From a virus, in the IMG/VR virus record IMGVR_UViG_3300049214_000108, positions 1 to 21,154 of that record: a DNA stretch of 21,154 nucleotides; one strand, written 5' to 3'. The position numbers were made by a program, and so were the translations under genes. Position 1 is the first letter of the stretch; every line of letters starts with the position of its first letter. Below are positions 14,006 through 21,026 of the stretch, one piece after another. The notes under the pieces are model-generated. The model saw only the letters and a list, made by a program, of their open reading frames with translations. It searched no databases and was not told where the DNA came from.

Positions 14006-14296
14006 ATGGACCCGAACGCAGCGGCGAGTTTGAGCACTGTTCTGACGGCGCTTGGCTTCGGCCAACACGTATCGGGCATCATCAGCCTCATTGTCGCGGC
14101 CATGGGCTTGATCCAGGCAGCACTCATTTTTCTGCCGGTGGCTCACGCGACTTCGCCCGGCTGGTACCAAACCCTTTACGGTGTGCTGGCCAGGATCGCG
14201 CTGAATGTCGGCAAAAACGCGCCCAGCCCACCCGCCGGCACGGTGCCTGCCGGCGGTGTGGTGCCGACGCCCCCGGCGTTAAAAACGTCCAGTTAG
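14006..14296 (+). CDS. Holin-like small membrane protein
   Basis: This 96-residue protein starts at ATG 14006 with GGAGG 6 nt upstream. It has one strong hydrophobic segment (residues about 24-45, GIISLIVAAMGLIQAALIFL), a second amphipathic or weakly hydrophobic helix (GWYQTLYGVLARIALNVGK, 52-70), and a Pro/Gly-rich C-terminal tail ending KTSS. Size, topology and position next to another small membrane protein and a lipoprotein fit a phage holin that opens the inner membrane at lysis. No endolysin gene is visible in the window, so the call remains tentative. Similar small membrane proteins with an ALNVG motif are known to me from phages but lack proven function. Confidence 0.6.
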   Translation: MDPNAAASLSTVLTALGFGQHVSGIISLIVAAMGLIQAALIFLPVAHATSPGWYQTLYGVLARIALNVGKNAPSPPAGTVPAGGVVPTPPALKTSS

Positions 14297-14306
14297 GAGA
14301 CATGCC

Positions 14307-14648
14307 GTGAAAAACATTTTTCTAGCCGCTGCGCTGTTACCTTTGGCTGGTTGCAACGCAAGCAGTTCGACAACCGCAACCGCGTTGCAATCCCAGGCAG
14401 GCCAGCTTTTTTGCGCAATCGACACCGCGGGCGGCGGCCAGATCGTGGCGGGCGTGATTGACGCGGACGCAACGGCGGCGGGCGGCGCGACGGCGGGAGA
14501 AGTTGCGGTGCTGGCGACCAATCTCGCGCAGGCGACCGTGCAGAATTATTGCCAAAAGGCGGCGCAAGCGGTAGGGGGTGTCTCAGGTGTGCCGGTGTCA
14601 CCGCCCGCAACGCCGGTCGCCAACGTAGCAATTCACGAAGGGAGCTAA
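14307..14648 (+). CDS. Small lipoprotein, possible spanin-type (o-spanin/Rz1-like)
   Basis: This 113-residue protein starts at GTG 14307 with AGGAG (14295-14299) 7 nt upstream, overlapping the holin-like stop codon. A nearby ATG at 14302 opens only two codons. The N-terminus is a lipoprotein signal: K2, a hydrophobic core (IFLAAALLP) and a perfect LAGC lipobox at 13-16, so Cys16 should be lipidated and the mature protein held in a membrane. The mature part is Ala/Thr/Gly-rich with two Cys (LFCAIDTAGGG; VQNYCQKAAQ) and a Pro-rich tail. In a lysis region this suggests an outer-membrane spanin or a surface-exclusion lipoprotein. The expected nested i-spanin frame is not evident. Confidence 0.65.
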   Translation: MKNIFLAAALLPLAGCNASSSTTATALQSQAGQLFCAIDTAGGGQIVAGVIDADATAAGGATAGEVAVLATNLAQATVQNYCQKAAQAVGGVSGVPVSPPATPVANVAIHEGS

Positions 14649-14651
14649 ATC

Positions 14652-14696
14652 ATGGAGCTGATCATTTGGATTCTTGTTCACGTAGGTGTCCTGTAA
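14652..14696 (+). CDS. 14-codon hydrophobic micropeptide frame
   Basis: The frame MELIIWILVHVGVL starts at ATG 14652, with AGGGAG (14639-14644) 7 nt upstream overlapping the lipoprotein stop region. It ends in TAA at 14694-14696, which overlaps the next ATG (TAATG). A strong SD and tight coupling argue that it is translated. The peptide is almost entirely hydrophobic and could span or lie on a membrane, or act only to load ribosomes onto the next frame. It is too short for similarity evidence. Confidence 0.35.
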   Translation: MELIIWILVHVGVL

Positions 14697-14842
14697 TGGC
14701 GCGCGCCACCGGCCCGCAGGGCATCGTCAGTTCATCCGACGCCTCCACGTCGCGCCTGCCGAAAGGTACGACCGTCAACAACGAAGCCACGCGATCGGCC
14801 CCGCCAACCTGCTGCAAGCCGCCGGGACCGCGCAACGCCTGA
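14696..14842 (+). CDS. Small basic protein frame, function unknown
   Basis: This 48-residue frame starts at ATG 14696 in a TAATG overlap with the micropeptide, and its TGA overlaps the next ATG (TGATG at 14840-14844). The sequence (MARATGPQGIVSSSDASTSR; PPTCCKPPGPRNA) is hydrophilic and Pro/Ser-rich with a CC pair. There is no signal, membrane segment or known domain. Support comes only from its exact fit between two coupled starts. It might be an authentic tiny phage protein or a translated spacer. Confidence 0.4.
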   Translation: MARATGPQGIVSSSDASTSRLPKGTTVNNEATRSAPPTCCKPPGPRNA

Positions 14843-14997
14843 TGTTCTGGATAGGGCTGTCGCTGGGGGGAATGGTTGGACTCTTCGCCGCAGCGATATG
14901 TCTCGCAACAAAAGGCCCTGACTTTCGGGTTCCAACCGATCCTGGACCTCCTGGTCAACGACCGGCTGGGCGACCTCGTAAAAACCCATTGGGCTGA
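14842..14997 (+). CDS. Small single-span membrane protein frame
   Basis: This 51-residue frame starts at ATG 14842 in a TGATG overlap. Residues 1-23 are strongly hydrophobic (MFWIGLSLGGMVGLFAAAI), and the tail is Pro/Gly/Arg-rich (PGPPGQRPAGRPRKNPLG), giving an N-terminal membrane helix with a basic cytoplasmic or periplasmic tail. It overlaps the GNAT-like gene by about 120 bp in another frame, so most of its tail is constrained by that gene. It may belong to the lysis group; function is unknown, and it may be unexpressed. Confidence 0.4.
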   Translation: MFWIGLSLGGMVGLFAAAICLATKGPDFRVPTDPGPPGQRPAGRPRKNPLG

Positions 14998-15388
14998 AAT
15001 TGGCGCGGACAAAGCCGCTGTCCCGCTTGCCGTGAACTGGGGCGCGGTGCTCCAAAGAGAAGCCGCCGGCACTCTGCGGGCTTTTACCGCCCGTCGAGAC
15101 GGCGCCCTCGTCGGTTATATCGGGTTCAATTTTTTTTGTCCCGACCGACACACGGGCACCCTCTACATCCGCGACGAAACGATATGGGTCGTGCCGACAG
15201 AAGCACATCGCGGCCTCGTGTGGCGCGCGATGTGGCAGGCGGCGGTGCCGATGTTGCCGCGCCCGTGCAAACTGATGGCGGGGCTGACCATGGGGCGGGA
15301 CAAGCGGCACACGCGCGTTTTGGCCAAGGTATTGAAACGGCTTGGACTGCGCCCGATGGAAATGGTAATGGGGGCGTATCTGGAATAG
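14876..15388 (+). CDS. GNAT-like acetyltransferase-fold phage protein
   Basis: This 170-residue protein matches from memory a GNAT-type family widespread beside podovirus virion genes. TFGFQPILDLLVNDRLGDLV and HWAEIGADKAAVPLAVNW (about 39-56) fit the family N-terminus. EAAGTLRAFTARRDGALVGY, then IGFNFF, corresponds to core strands, TLYIRDETIWVVPTEAHRG (about 95-113) to strand 4 and the acetyl-CoA loop region, and VLKRLGLRPMEMVMGAYLE to the end. The canonical Q/RxxGxG/A loop is degenerate (AHRGLVWRAMW), so catalytic activity is doubtful. The only plausible start is TTG 14876, because a stop lies in frame at 14852-14854 and no ATG or GTG follows early. Its place before the ejection-protein genes recalls T7 gene 13. 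Confidence 0.65.
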   Translation: MDSSPQRYVSQQKALTFGFQPILDLLVNDRLGDLVKTHWAEIGADKAAVPLAVNWGAVLQREAAGTLRAFTARRDGALVGYIGFNFFCPDRHTGTLYIRDETIWVVPTEAHRGLVWRAMWQAAVPMLPRPCKLMAGLTMGRDKRHTRVLAKVLKRLGLRPMEMVMGAYLE

Positions 15389-15400
15389 GATTTTCGGCCG

Positions 15401-16189
15401 GTGAGTGAGCCATCCGTCCCGCAAGCGCCGAACTACAGCAATTTCGGCCAGGCGAACAACGCTTTTTCGGGCGGTTTGCAAGGCCTCCAAGGCTTGGCCG
15501 GGCAGGGGCAGGGGCTTACCAGCAACATCGTCAACAACCCCTATGCCGGCGCCTATCAGGGGGCGGCAGGGGCCGCCGGCGGGCAGCTTGGCACGCTCGG
15601 TGGTCAGGCAGGTAGCGCGTCGGGAAGTCTCTACGGCTCGGGCGCGTCGATCCTGAATACCGCTTTTGATCCTCAGAACGCGCTTTACAACCGCACGCAA
15701 CAGCAGAACCAGGACCAGACGGGCGCGATGCTGGCGGCGACGGGTGTAGGCGCCACGCCCTATGGTGCCGCGGTGATGGGGCAGAACAACTCGAATTTCA
15801 ACATCGACTGGCAGAACCAGCAGTTGCAGCGCCAAGCACAGGGTATTCAATCCGCGAACCAGGCGTATGCGGGCGGCGGGCAGCAGGGCACGCTGGGGGC
15901 GCAATCGACGCTTGGGGCCGGGCAGCTTCCATATTCGACCTCCGTGGGCATCAGCAACGCCGGCCTGGGGGCGCTCGGCACCGAGCAAGGGCTTTACCAG
16001 GGCGTGACGGGGGCGGCGGACCAGTATCTCGGCTTAGCCAACACCGGGTACCAGGACCAGCTCGGCCAGTATAATGCGCAGGACCAGCAGTTTACGCAGA
16101 TGCTCTCGGGCCTTGGTTCGATCCTTGGGTTCGGCGGGAATAGCAGCTTGGGCCAATCGGGGCTTAACTGGCTGAATAAATTCATATGA
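15401..16189 (+). CDS. Gly/Gln-rich internal virion (DNA ejection) protein, smallest of three
   Basis: This 262-residue protein starts at GTG 15401, 12 bp after the GNAT-like gene. It is rich in Gly, Gln, Ala and Asn, with repeated GLQGLQGLAGQGQGL, GGQLGTLGGQAGSASG and YQDQLGQYNAQDQQF patterns. It ends in a Gly/Leu-rich amphipathic segment (QMLSGLGSILGFGG). That composition, and its place as first of three coupled genes of growing size, is typical of podoviral ejection proteins (the T7 gp14-15-16 or P22 gp7-20-16 sets), which leave the virion and help DNA cross the envelope. The ATG of the next gene overlaps its TGA (ATGA at 16186-16189). Role is inferred from order and composition. Confidence 0.65.
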   Translation: MSEPSVPQAPNYSNFGQANNAFSGGLQGLQGLAGQGQGLTSNIVNNPYAGAYQGAAGAAGGQLGTLGGQAGSASGSLYGSGASILNTAFDPQNALYNRTQQQNQDQTGAMLAATGVGATPYGAAVMGQNNSNFNIDWQNQQLQRQAQGIQSANQAYAGGGQQGTLGAQSTLGAGQLPYSTSVGISNAGLGALGTEQGLYQGVTGAADQYLGLANTGYQDQLGQYNAQDQQFTQMLSGLGSILGFGGNSSLGQSGLNWLNKFI

Positions 16190-17616
16190 GCGGCGCTCTT
16201 GCCTTCCTGGGCTCAGTCGGTCATGTGCTGGATTACGCGCAGCAGGAGCAGCAGCGCCTGCAGCAGTTCCAACTTGAAAAAATGAAGGCGCAGCAAGCCG
16301 CCGCGCAGTTTCAATTCACGCAGCAACAGATGCAGGCCGACCAAATGATCGGCAAAACGAAGCTGCTTCAGAACCTCGTCAAGACGAAGCAGGCTGCGCA
16401 GGGCGACCAGCAGCAAGATCCGTCTCAAATCATGTACGGCGCGCAGCCGCACCCCTCGCTTACTCAGGCGCCGCAGCAGGGGCGGCGGGGAGCTGCCGCG
16501 GGATCGCCGGGCAATGCTCTGATGGGCGGGTTGCCCGGAAGCGGCGGGCTTGCGCCGGAAGGCGGCCAACAGCCCATGCAGGGGCAGGGGCAGGGGCAGA
16601 TGCAGCCGCCTGCCGGGCAAGACGGGCCGCCGCCACAGCCCTCGTGGCAGCAAAGCCGCGATTCTTTTGTGAAGGCTATCGAGCAGCAGGCCGGTATTCC
16701 TGTCGCGAAGATGCCGCCCGCGATGCAGCAGCGTGTTCTGCAATCGGCGCAGGAAAATTACAAACAGGAAATCGAGACTTGGGAAAATGATTTTCAAGTT
16801 TGGAAAACGAAAACTGAAATAGCTTACCGCCGCGACAACCAAGCGGCAAACCGTGAAATTCGCCTGCACGGTTTGGACCTTGCCGCGCAGAACCACGCGG
16901 ACATGGTTACGCTCGAAAAAATGCGGTTGGCGCAATCCGAACAAGAGCGGCAAATGGCTTTACAGATGCGCCGGCAGGAATTCGATATTGCGCAAAGGGA
17001 ACGGCACGATGAATTTGTGGCGCGCGAGCAAGATCGGCACTGGCAGGAAACGCATCGGCCGCCAACCGCATCCGAGCTAAAAGAAATCAATACGGCCAGT
17101 GATGTAAGCGGTATTCTGGACGATATTGATTCACTCTCAACGCGGCTAGGTGCGGTACGAGGCCCGGACGGACAATTTATGTTCGGGAAAGATGCGCCGC
17201 CTCCTGCCCCGGGAGCGGCCTCGGTCGGTCTTGTGGGTCTAGGAAAACGCGCTTTCGAGACCGTGACCGGCCCGTTCGGCTTCGACCAGTCGAACCGCAT
17301 ATTCGCTGACGACCTAACCGAACTTCGTAGTCGTCTTTTGCGCGCCGTAGGGCGCGGATCGTATTTGACTAAAGCGGATCGAGAAGAAGCTAACAAGTTG
17401 GTGCTAGGCCTTAACCCCGGCGACAACCCGTCAAGAACCATCAACAGCCTGAACAACGCGACAAAATGGCTGACGACTAAATTCGGCCCGATTTTGAAAA
17501 AATATCCTGGCGGCGAAGCGCCTGCCCCGGAGGCACCGCCGGCAACGGACGCTGAGTCAGGCGGTAAAAAAACGTACAACTACGATCTGAAAACGGGCGC
17601 TCTGGTGCAGCAGTGA
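16186..17616 (+). CDS. Gln-rich coiled-coil internal virion protein, middle of three
   Basis: This 476-residue protein starts at ATG 16186 in an ATGA overlap. Residues about 15-65 are a Gln-rich helix (QQEQQRLQQFQLEKMKAQQA). A low-complexity Gly/Pro/Gln stretch (about 80-160) includes GQGQGQ encoded by three CAGGGG units. Residues about 195-300 form a long charged coiled coil (EKMRLAQSEQERQMALQM; RERHDEFVAREQDRHW), followed by a compact C-terminal part (NRIFADDLTELRSRLLRAVG) and an acidic Pro-rich tail. Gln-rich helical proteins in this position are usually ejection proteins forming a periplasmic tube. Its TGA overlaps the next GTG. No enzymatic motif such as lytic transglycosylase is visible. 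Confidence 0.65.
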   Translation: MSGALAFLGSVGHVLDYAQQEQQRLQQFQLEKMKAQQAAAQFQFTQQQMQADQMIGKTKLLQNLVKTKQAAQGDQQQDPSQIMYGAQPHPSLTQAPQQGRRGAAAGSPGNALMGGLPGSGGLAPEGGQQPMQGQGQGQMQPPAGQDGPPPQPSWQQSRDSFVKAIEQQAGIPVAKMPPAMQQRVLQSAQENYKQEIETWENDFQVWKTKTEIAYRRDNQAANREIRLHGLDLAAQNHADMVTLEKMRLAQSEQERQMALQMRRQEFDIAQRERHDEFVAREQDRHWQETHRPPTASELKEINTASDVSGILDDIDSLSTRLGAVRGPDGQFMFGKDAPPPAPGAASVGLVGLGKRAFETVTGPFGFDQSNRIFADDLTELRSRLLRAVGRGSYLTKADREEANKLVLGLNPGDNPSRTINSLNNATKWLTTKFGPILKKYPGGEAPAPEAPPATDAESGGKKTYNYDLKTGALVQQ

Positions 17617-20558
17617 CGATCACGGTCAATTTGTCGGACGGGTCAAAGGCGAATTTCCCTGACGGAACGCCTCTTGATGTTATGCAGAAAGCCTTGGCCA
17701 AGCTCAAGACGCCTGCGCAGCCTATGGACCCGTCTACGCGCGCTGCCGCGCAAGATTTTATCGCCGACCCAACGCTGCCTTCGCCTTCTACCTCGCCGCA
17801 AGAGCAGGCCCGGCGCACCCAATCCGGTCCCGCCGATCCGGCACAGCGCGCGGCTGATCTTCGCGCAGGCTCTCACGATGCGCCCCCCTACCAAAAAACA
17901 GGGCAAACGCTGCCGGGCTGGCGGCAAATCCTTTACGACATGGCCGCGAATGACGTAGAGCGGTTCAAAATTCTCTCAAAATACTACGGGCAAAACAACG
18001 TAGGGCGCGACGAATACGGCCTTTACGTGCGCCAGTCGGGCGGCAAGCAGATTTACCCGAAAAGTAGTTTGGTGTCCGGTGCTGTGTCCGGTGCGGCTCC
18101 CGTGGTCGGCGGGACGATCGGCGCGGTAGCAGCCAGCGAAGCCGGGCCAGTAGGGGCTATCGGCGGATCGGCAGCGGGTGCTGCGGTGGGCCAGGGGGTC
18201 AACGATGCTGTGCTGAGCATTATGGGGTTTTACGACCGCACAATGGGCAGCGAAGTCGGCAATCTGGCCTCGACGGCCGCCAGCAACGCAGCGCTGGAAG
18301 GTGCGGGACGGGGCTTAGGAGCTGCGGCCAAGCTGGCGGGGACGACCGCAAAGGACGCGGCCCTGTCACCTGTCCGCAAAGCGTTGGGGTTCGATGCTGC
18401 GGCGGCCGCGCGGGCGAAGGAGTTGGCCGATCAGGGGTACAGTGTAAACCCCATGTCCTATGTGCAGGATGCCAAGAGAATCGGCCGGCAAATCGAATTG
18501 TCGCGCCTGTATGGCGGCGACTACACCGCGAAATCCGAAGAAAAATTCGCCCACGACAAAGCGATTGCGGCCCTGAAAAAAGCCGGCATGTCGGATGCAG
18601 ATGCAGCGGCGGAATACGAGCGAATGAAAACGCCGGCCGCTGTGACGGCGCAGCCAGCCGGCCAGGCGCTGAAGGGCGCCGCTGCGGCGGAAACAAGTGC
18701 CGCGCGTGGAGGTGCGGACCAAGCAAAGCAAGCCATTTTAGCTGGCGCGGAAGCCGAAGGAAAAGCGGCGGTAGCGGCGCGCGATGCGTCGGTGCGCGAC
18801 CTCACAACGCGGCTGCGCTTGATGGAGACAACGCTGCAAAAGAACTTGGACCAGGGCAAGCGCACACTGGACCAACTTGCCACGCAGGTAAAGAAGGGGC
18901 CTCTCGCGGAAGATTACGCGAAAAAAATACTCTCCCTAAAAAGCGACATTCAGGACGCGGCTAAAAAAATGTATGCTGGCGCAGACGCTCTTGCCGGCGG
19001 CGCAAAAGCTAATACGGCGCCATTAAGAGAAGCGGCTTTGCAATTTACCGAAAATCTTCCGGAAGAATTGCGCGCGCAATTCCCGGCCCTAGTAAAGCGT
19101 ATTGCCGGTCTAGGGGGCGAAGAAGGAGAAAACTTGCAGGATATGACTTTCGGAGAGCTGCATTACTTGCGTTCGCAGCTTAGAGATTTAGCATATTCTC
19201 CTAAGCTTTCTCCGGAGTTCAAAAAAGGCCCCTACAATCATTTAGCGAAGCAAGTAGATGTTGTAATCCATGACGCAGAAGCGCCGCAAGAGTTTAGAGA
19301 CGCTGCGAAAGCTCTCGACCAGGCGGATAAATTTTATGCCTACAACATAAAGCAATTTAACAACGCCACTCTGCAAAAATTAGTAAACGAGACGCGCGAC
19401 GGCCTTCCGCCTGACGGCGTGGTCATTGCACGCACGGTAGCGCAAACAGGCCAAATGGCGACACTGGACAAACTATTAAAGATAGGCGGCCCCGAATTGC
19501 GCAAGCGCGTGGCGGCGGCCGATCTTCAGGACGTGCTCGCGCAGTCGCGTAAACTCGGGAGCCAGAACATTGACCCAAAGGAGCTGCTCAAGGCGCTTGA
19601 AGAGCGGCAAGCGAACCGCACCTTGACCCGCCTGTACGGACCGCAATCTCAGCAACTCATGCTCTACGCACGTCGCTTGGCCGCAAAGAGCGGTGCGATC
19701 CCGCCTGCGGCGTTCAACCCGAAAGGCATCATTGAGACGGACGGGTTCATGCGAACGCTCGCGGCGGCGAACAAGGTGCAGGACCGGATTACCGAACTGA
19801 CTAAATTGAAGCCTATGGAAATCATGGAAGCGGCGATGAAGCCGGCGCGCGAGCGTGCGGCGCTTCTCGAAAAAGAGTTCGGCGGTAAGCTCTCAGCAGA
19901 CATGATGAAATTCTTGCGCGACCCGGAACTGCTCGCGGAAGCGGCGGCGCATCGTGTGCTCGGTAGCGAGGATTTACTCGAAGAAGCTGCGCGACGGTTT
20001 CCGCAAGCCCTGCCTACTTTACAAAAATACGCTTTGGAGCGGGTGCTGGCCCCACTGGCCCGCGGCGACGGATCGCGCACGCTGCTGACCACGCTCGGGC
20101 AGTTGACCCAGAAGCAGCAGGCGATTTTGTTTCCGGCGGGCATGGCGGCTGATCTGAAGCGGCTGGCTGACGGCCTCGCGCTCATCCGCGGGCCGTCTAC
20201 ACGCTCAATGCCTGGTTTCGCTGCCGGCAACGTGCTGGGCGCTGAGCCTGTCGGTTTGGAAGGGCTGACTCCCGCCGGCAAGCGGCAATTTATCGCGGAA
20301 GGGATTGCGAAGCTCGTCACGTCGCCCGGCTTCAACCGGGCGTTGATCGGTATATTGTCGCGCGACGTGGCGAGCGGGCCGGCGGGTGTCGCGAAAGCTA
20401 TGACCAAAATACAGGCGCTTCTTTCGTTTGCGCAACGCGGCGCGATGCGCGCGGGGTTTCCGGCGCAAACGACCGGCACGCCCGAAGGACAAGCGATGCT
20501 GCCGCCGCAAGACGCGCGAGCGAGCGGAGGCGGCTCATGGCGGGACCTGTTGCGTTGA
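17613..20558 (+). CDS. Large internal virion / DNA ejection protein
   Basis: This 981-residue protein starts at GTG 17613 (GTGA overlap). It opens with ITVNLSDGSKANFPDGTPLD, an FPDGTP module common at the start of phage virion proteins. Residues about 150-205 are an uncharged Gly/Ala/Val run with GxxxG spacing (GAVSGAAPVVGGTIGAVAAS; GAIGGSAAGAAVGQG), a probable membrane-inserting glycine zipper. Most of the rest is helical and Ala/Lys/Glu-rich (GLGAAAKLAGTTAKDAALSP; AERA-type helices). As the largest and last of three coupled genes it resembles the large podoviral ejection protein that reaches the host inner membrane. No peptidoglycan hydrolase motif is apparent. Codons are A/T-richer at about 18900-19390, hinting at mosaic ancestry. 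Confidence 0.7.
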   Translation: MTITVNLSDGSKANFPDGTPLDVMQKALAKLKTPAQPMDPSTRAAAQDFIADPTLPSPSTSPQEQARRTQSGPADPAQRAADLRAGSHDAPPYQKTGQTLPGWRQILYDMAANDVERFKILSKYYGQNNVGRDEYGLYVRQSGGKQIYPKSSLVSGAVSGAAPVVGGTIGAVAASEAGPVGAIGGSAAGAAVGQGVNDAVLSIMGFYDRTMGSEVGNLASTAASNAALEGAGRGLGAAAKLAGTTAKDAALSPVRKALGFDAAAAARAKELADQGYSVNPMSYVQDAKRIGRQIELSRLYGGDYTAKSEEKFAHDKAIAALKKAGMSDADAAAEYERMKTPAAVTAQPAGQALKGAAAAETSAARGGADQAKQAILAGAEAEGKAAVAARDASVRDLTTRLRLMETTLQKNLDQGKRTLDQLATQVKKGPLAEDYAKKILSLKSDIQDAAKKMYAGADALAGGAKANTAPLREAALQFTENLPEELRAQFPALVKRIAGLGGEEGENLQDMTFGELHYLRSQLRDLAYSPKLSPEFKKGPYNHLAKQVDVVIHDAEAPQEFRDAAKALDQADKFYAYNIKQFNNATLQKLVNETRDGLPPDGVVIARTVAQTGQMATLDKLLKIGGPELRKRVAAADLQDVLAQSRKLGSQNIDPKELLKALEERQANRTLTRLYGPQSQQLMLYARRLAAKSGAIPPAAFNPKGIIETDGFMRTLAAANKVQDRITELTKLKPMEIMEAAMKPARERAALLEKEFGGKLSADMMKFLRDPELLAEAAAHRVLGSEDLLEEAARRFPQALPTLQKYALERVLAPLARGDGSRTLLTTLGQLTQKQQAILFPAGMAADLKRLADGLALIRGPSTRSMPGFAAGNVLGAEPVGLEGLTPAGKRQFIAEGIAKLVTSPGFNRALIGILSRDVASGPAGVAKAMTKIQALLSFAQRGAMRAGFPAQTTGTPEGQAMLPPQDARASGGGSWRDLLR

Positions 20559-20725
20559 CGCGGCGAGCGGTGCTTTCGGGGCTCGCCGCGGGCGGCCCCG
20601 AGGATGACCTGGACGAACGGTGCAACTGCCCGATAGACCCTCCGCCGACCCACGAGGAAGATGAGGATACCGACCCTGTGGACCAGCCCGACGAGGCGCT
20701 TGACGATGGAGACGATGATGAGTGA
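20537..20725 (+). CDS. Small acidic protein with twin-arginine-like start
   Basis: This 62-residue protein starts at ATG 20537, 22 bp inside the end of the ejection-protein gene, with GGAGG 6 nt upstream. The N-terminus reads TRRAVLSGLAAGG, which resembles the twin-arginine (Tat) export motif, though the hydrophobic stretch is very short. The remainder is extremely acidic (HEEDEDTDPVDQPDEALDDG) with a CNC pair, and could mimic DNA or bind metal. No family is recognised. Its TGA lies inside the beginning of the next gene, so both are probably translated from the same message. Confidence 0.6.
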   Translation: MAGPVALTRRAVLSGLAAGGPEDDLDERCNCPIDPPPTHEEDEDTDPVDQPDEALDDGDDDE

Positions 20726-21026
20726 TGTCCTTGATAAAAAATACCGCGTGGACGACGTAGCGTACAAAAATGAAGACGACCCTGACGTAATTGCTTCGCT
20801 TCTTATTATGGAGCCTGAGCAGACAGACCCTCTCGATGATTTCGTAATTTTCGCCTGGAAGACGGAACACGGAAACTTCTCGCAAAAATTCGGCCCTTTT
20901 AAATCGGGTTTGGCGAAGAAACTATTTGCGCAAGAACACTGGCCTAAAGCCTACAAAGCGTTTCGCGAAAAGTGTATGGCGGCCCCTGCTGCCAGGGAGA
21001 TAGTGCTTGCGCCTACTTTGCCTTGA
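20718..21026 (+). CDS. Small acidic phage protein, function unknown
   Basis: This 102-residue protein has several in-frame ATGs. I choose ATG 20718 (MSDVLDKKYRVDDV), because GGAG at 20708-20711 lies 6 nt upstream; ATG 20715 and 20706 are alternatives. The sequence is acidic at the N-terminus (NEDDPDVIASLLIMEPEQTD), followed by a compact globular-looking segment (DDFVIFAWKTEHGNFSQKFG, LAKKLFAQEHWPKAYKAFRE). No signal peptide, membrane helix or known motif is present. It overlaps the preceding gene by 8 bp. Function is unknown; a role in packaging or DNA metabolism cannot be excluded. Confidence 0.7.
   Translation: MSDVLDKKYRVDDVAYKNEDDPDVIASLLIMEPEQTDPLDDFVIFAWKTEHGNFSQKFGPFKSGLAKKLFAQEHWPKAYKAFREKCMAAPAAREIVLAPTLP

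Noticed and set aside
14732-15988. Antisense open frame of 418 codons opposite the GNAT-like and ejection genes
   Set aside because: Composition is that of a reverse-strand shadow (Arg/Pro/Leu-rich) and it covers three coupled plus-strand genes.
16579-16596. Three CAGGGG units as a phase-variable repeat
   Set aside because: The repeat is short and in frame, encodes Gln-Gly in an already low-complexity linker, and length change would have little effect.
19664-20767. Antisense open frame of 367 codons opposite the large ejection protein gene
   Set aside because: It is Ser/Arg/Ala-biased with no recognisable motif and is explained by codon bias of the sense gene.
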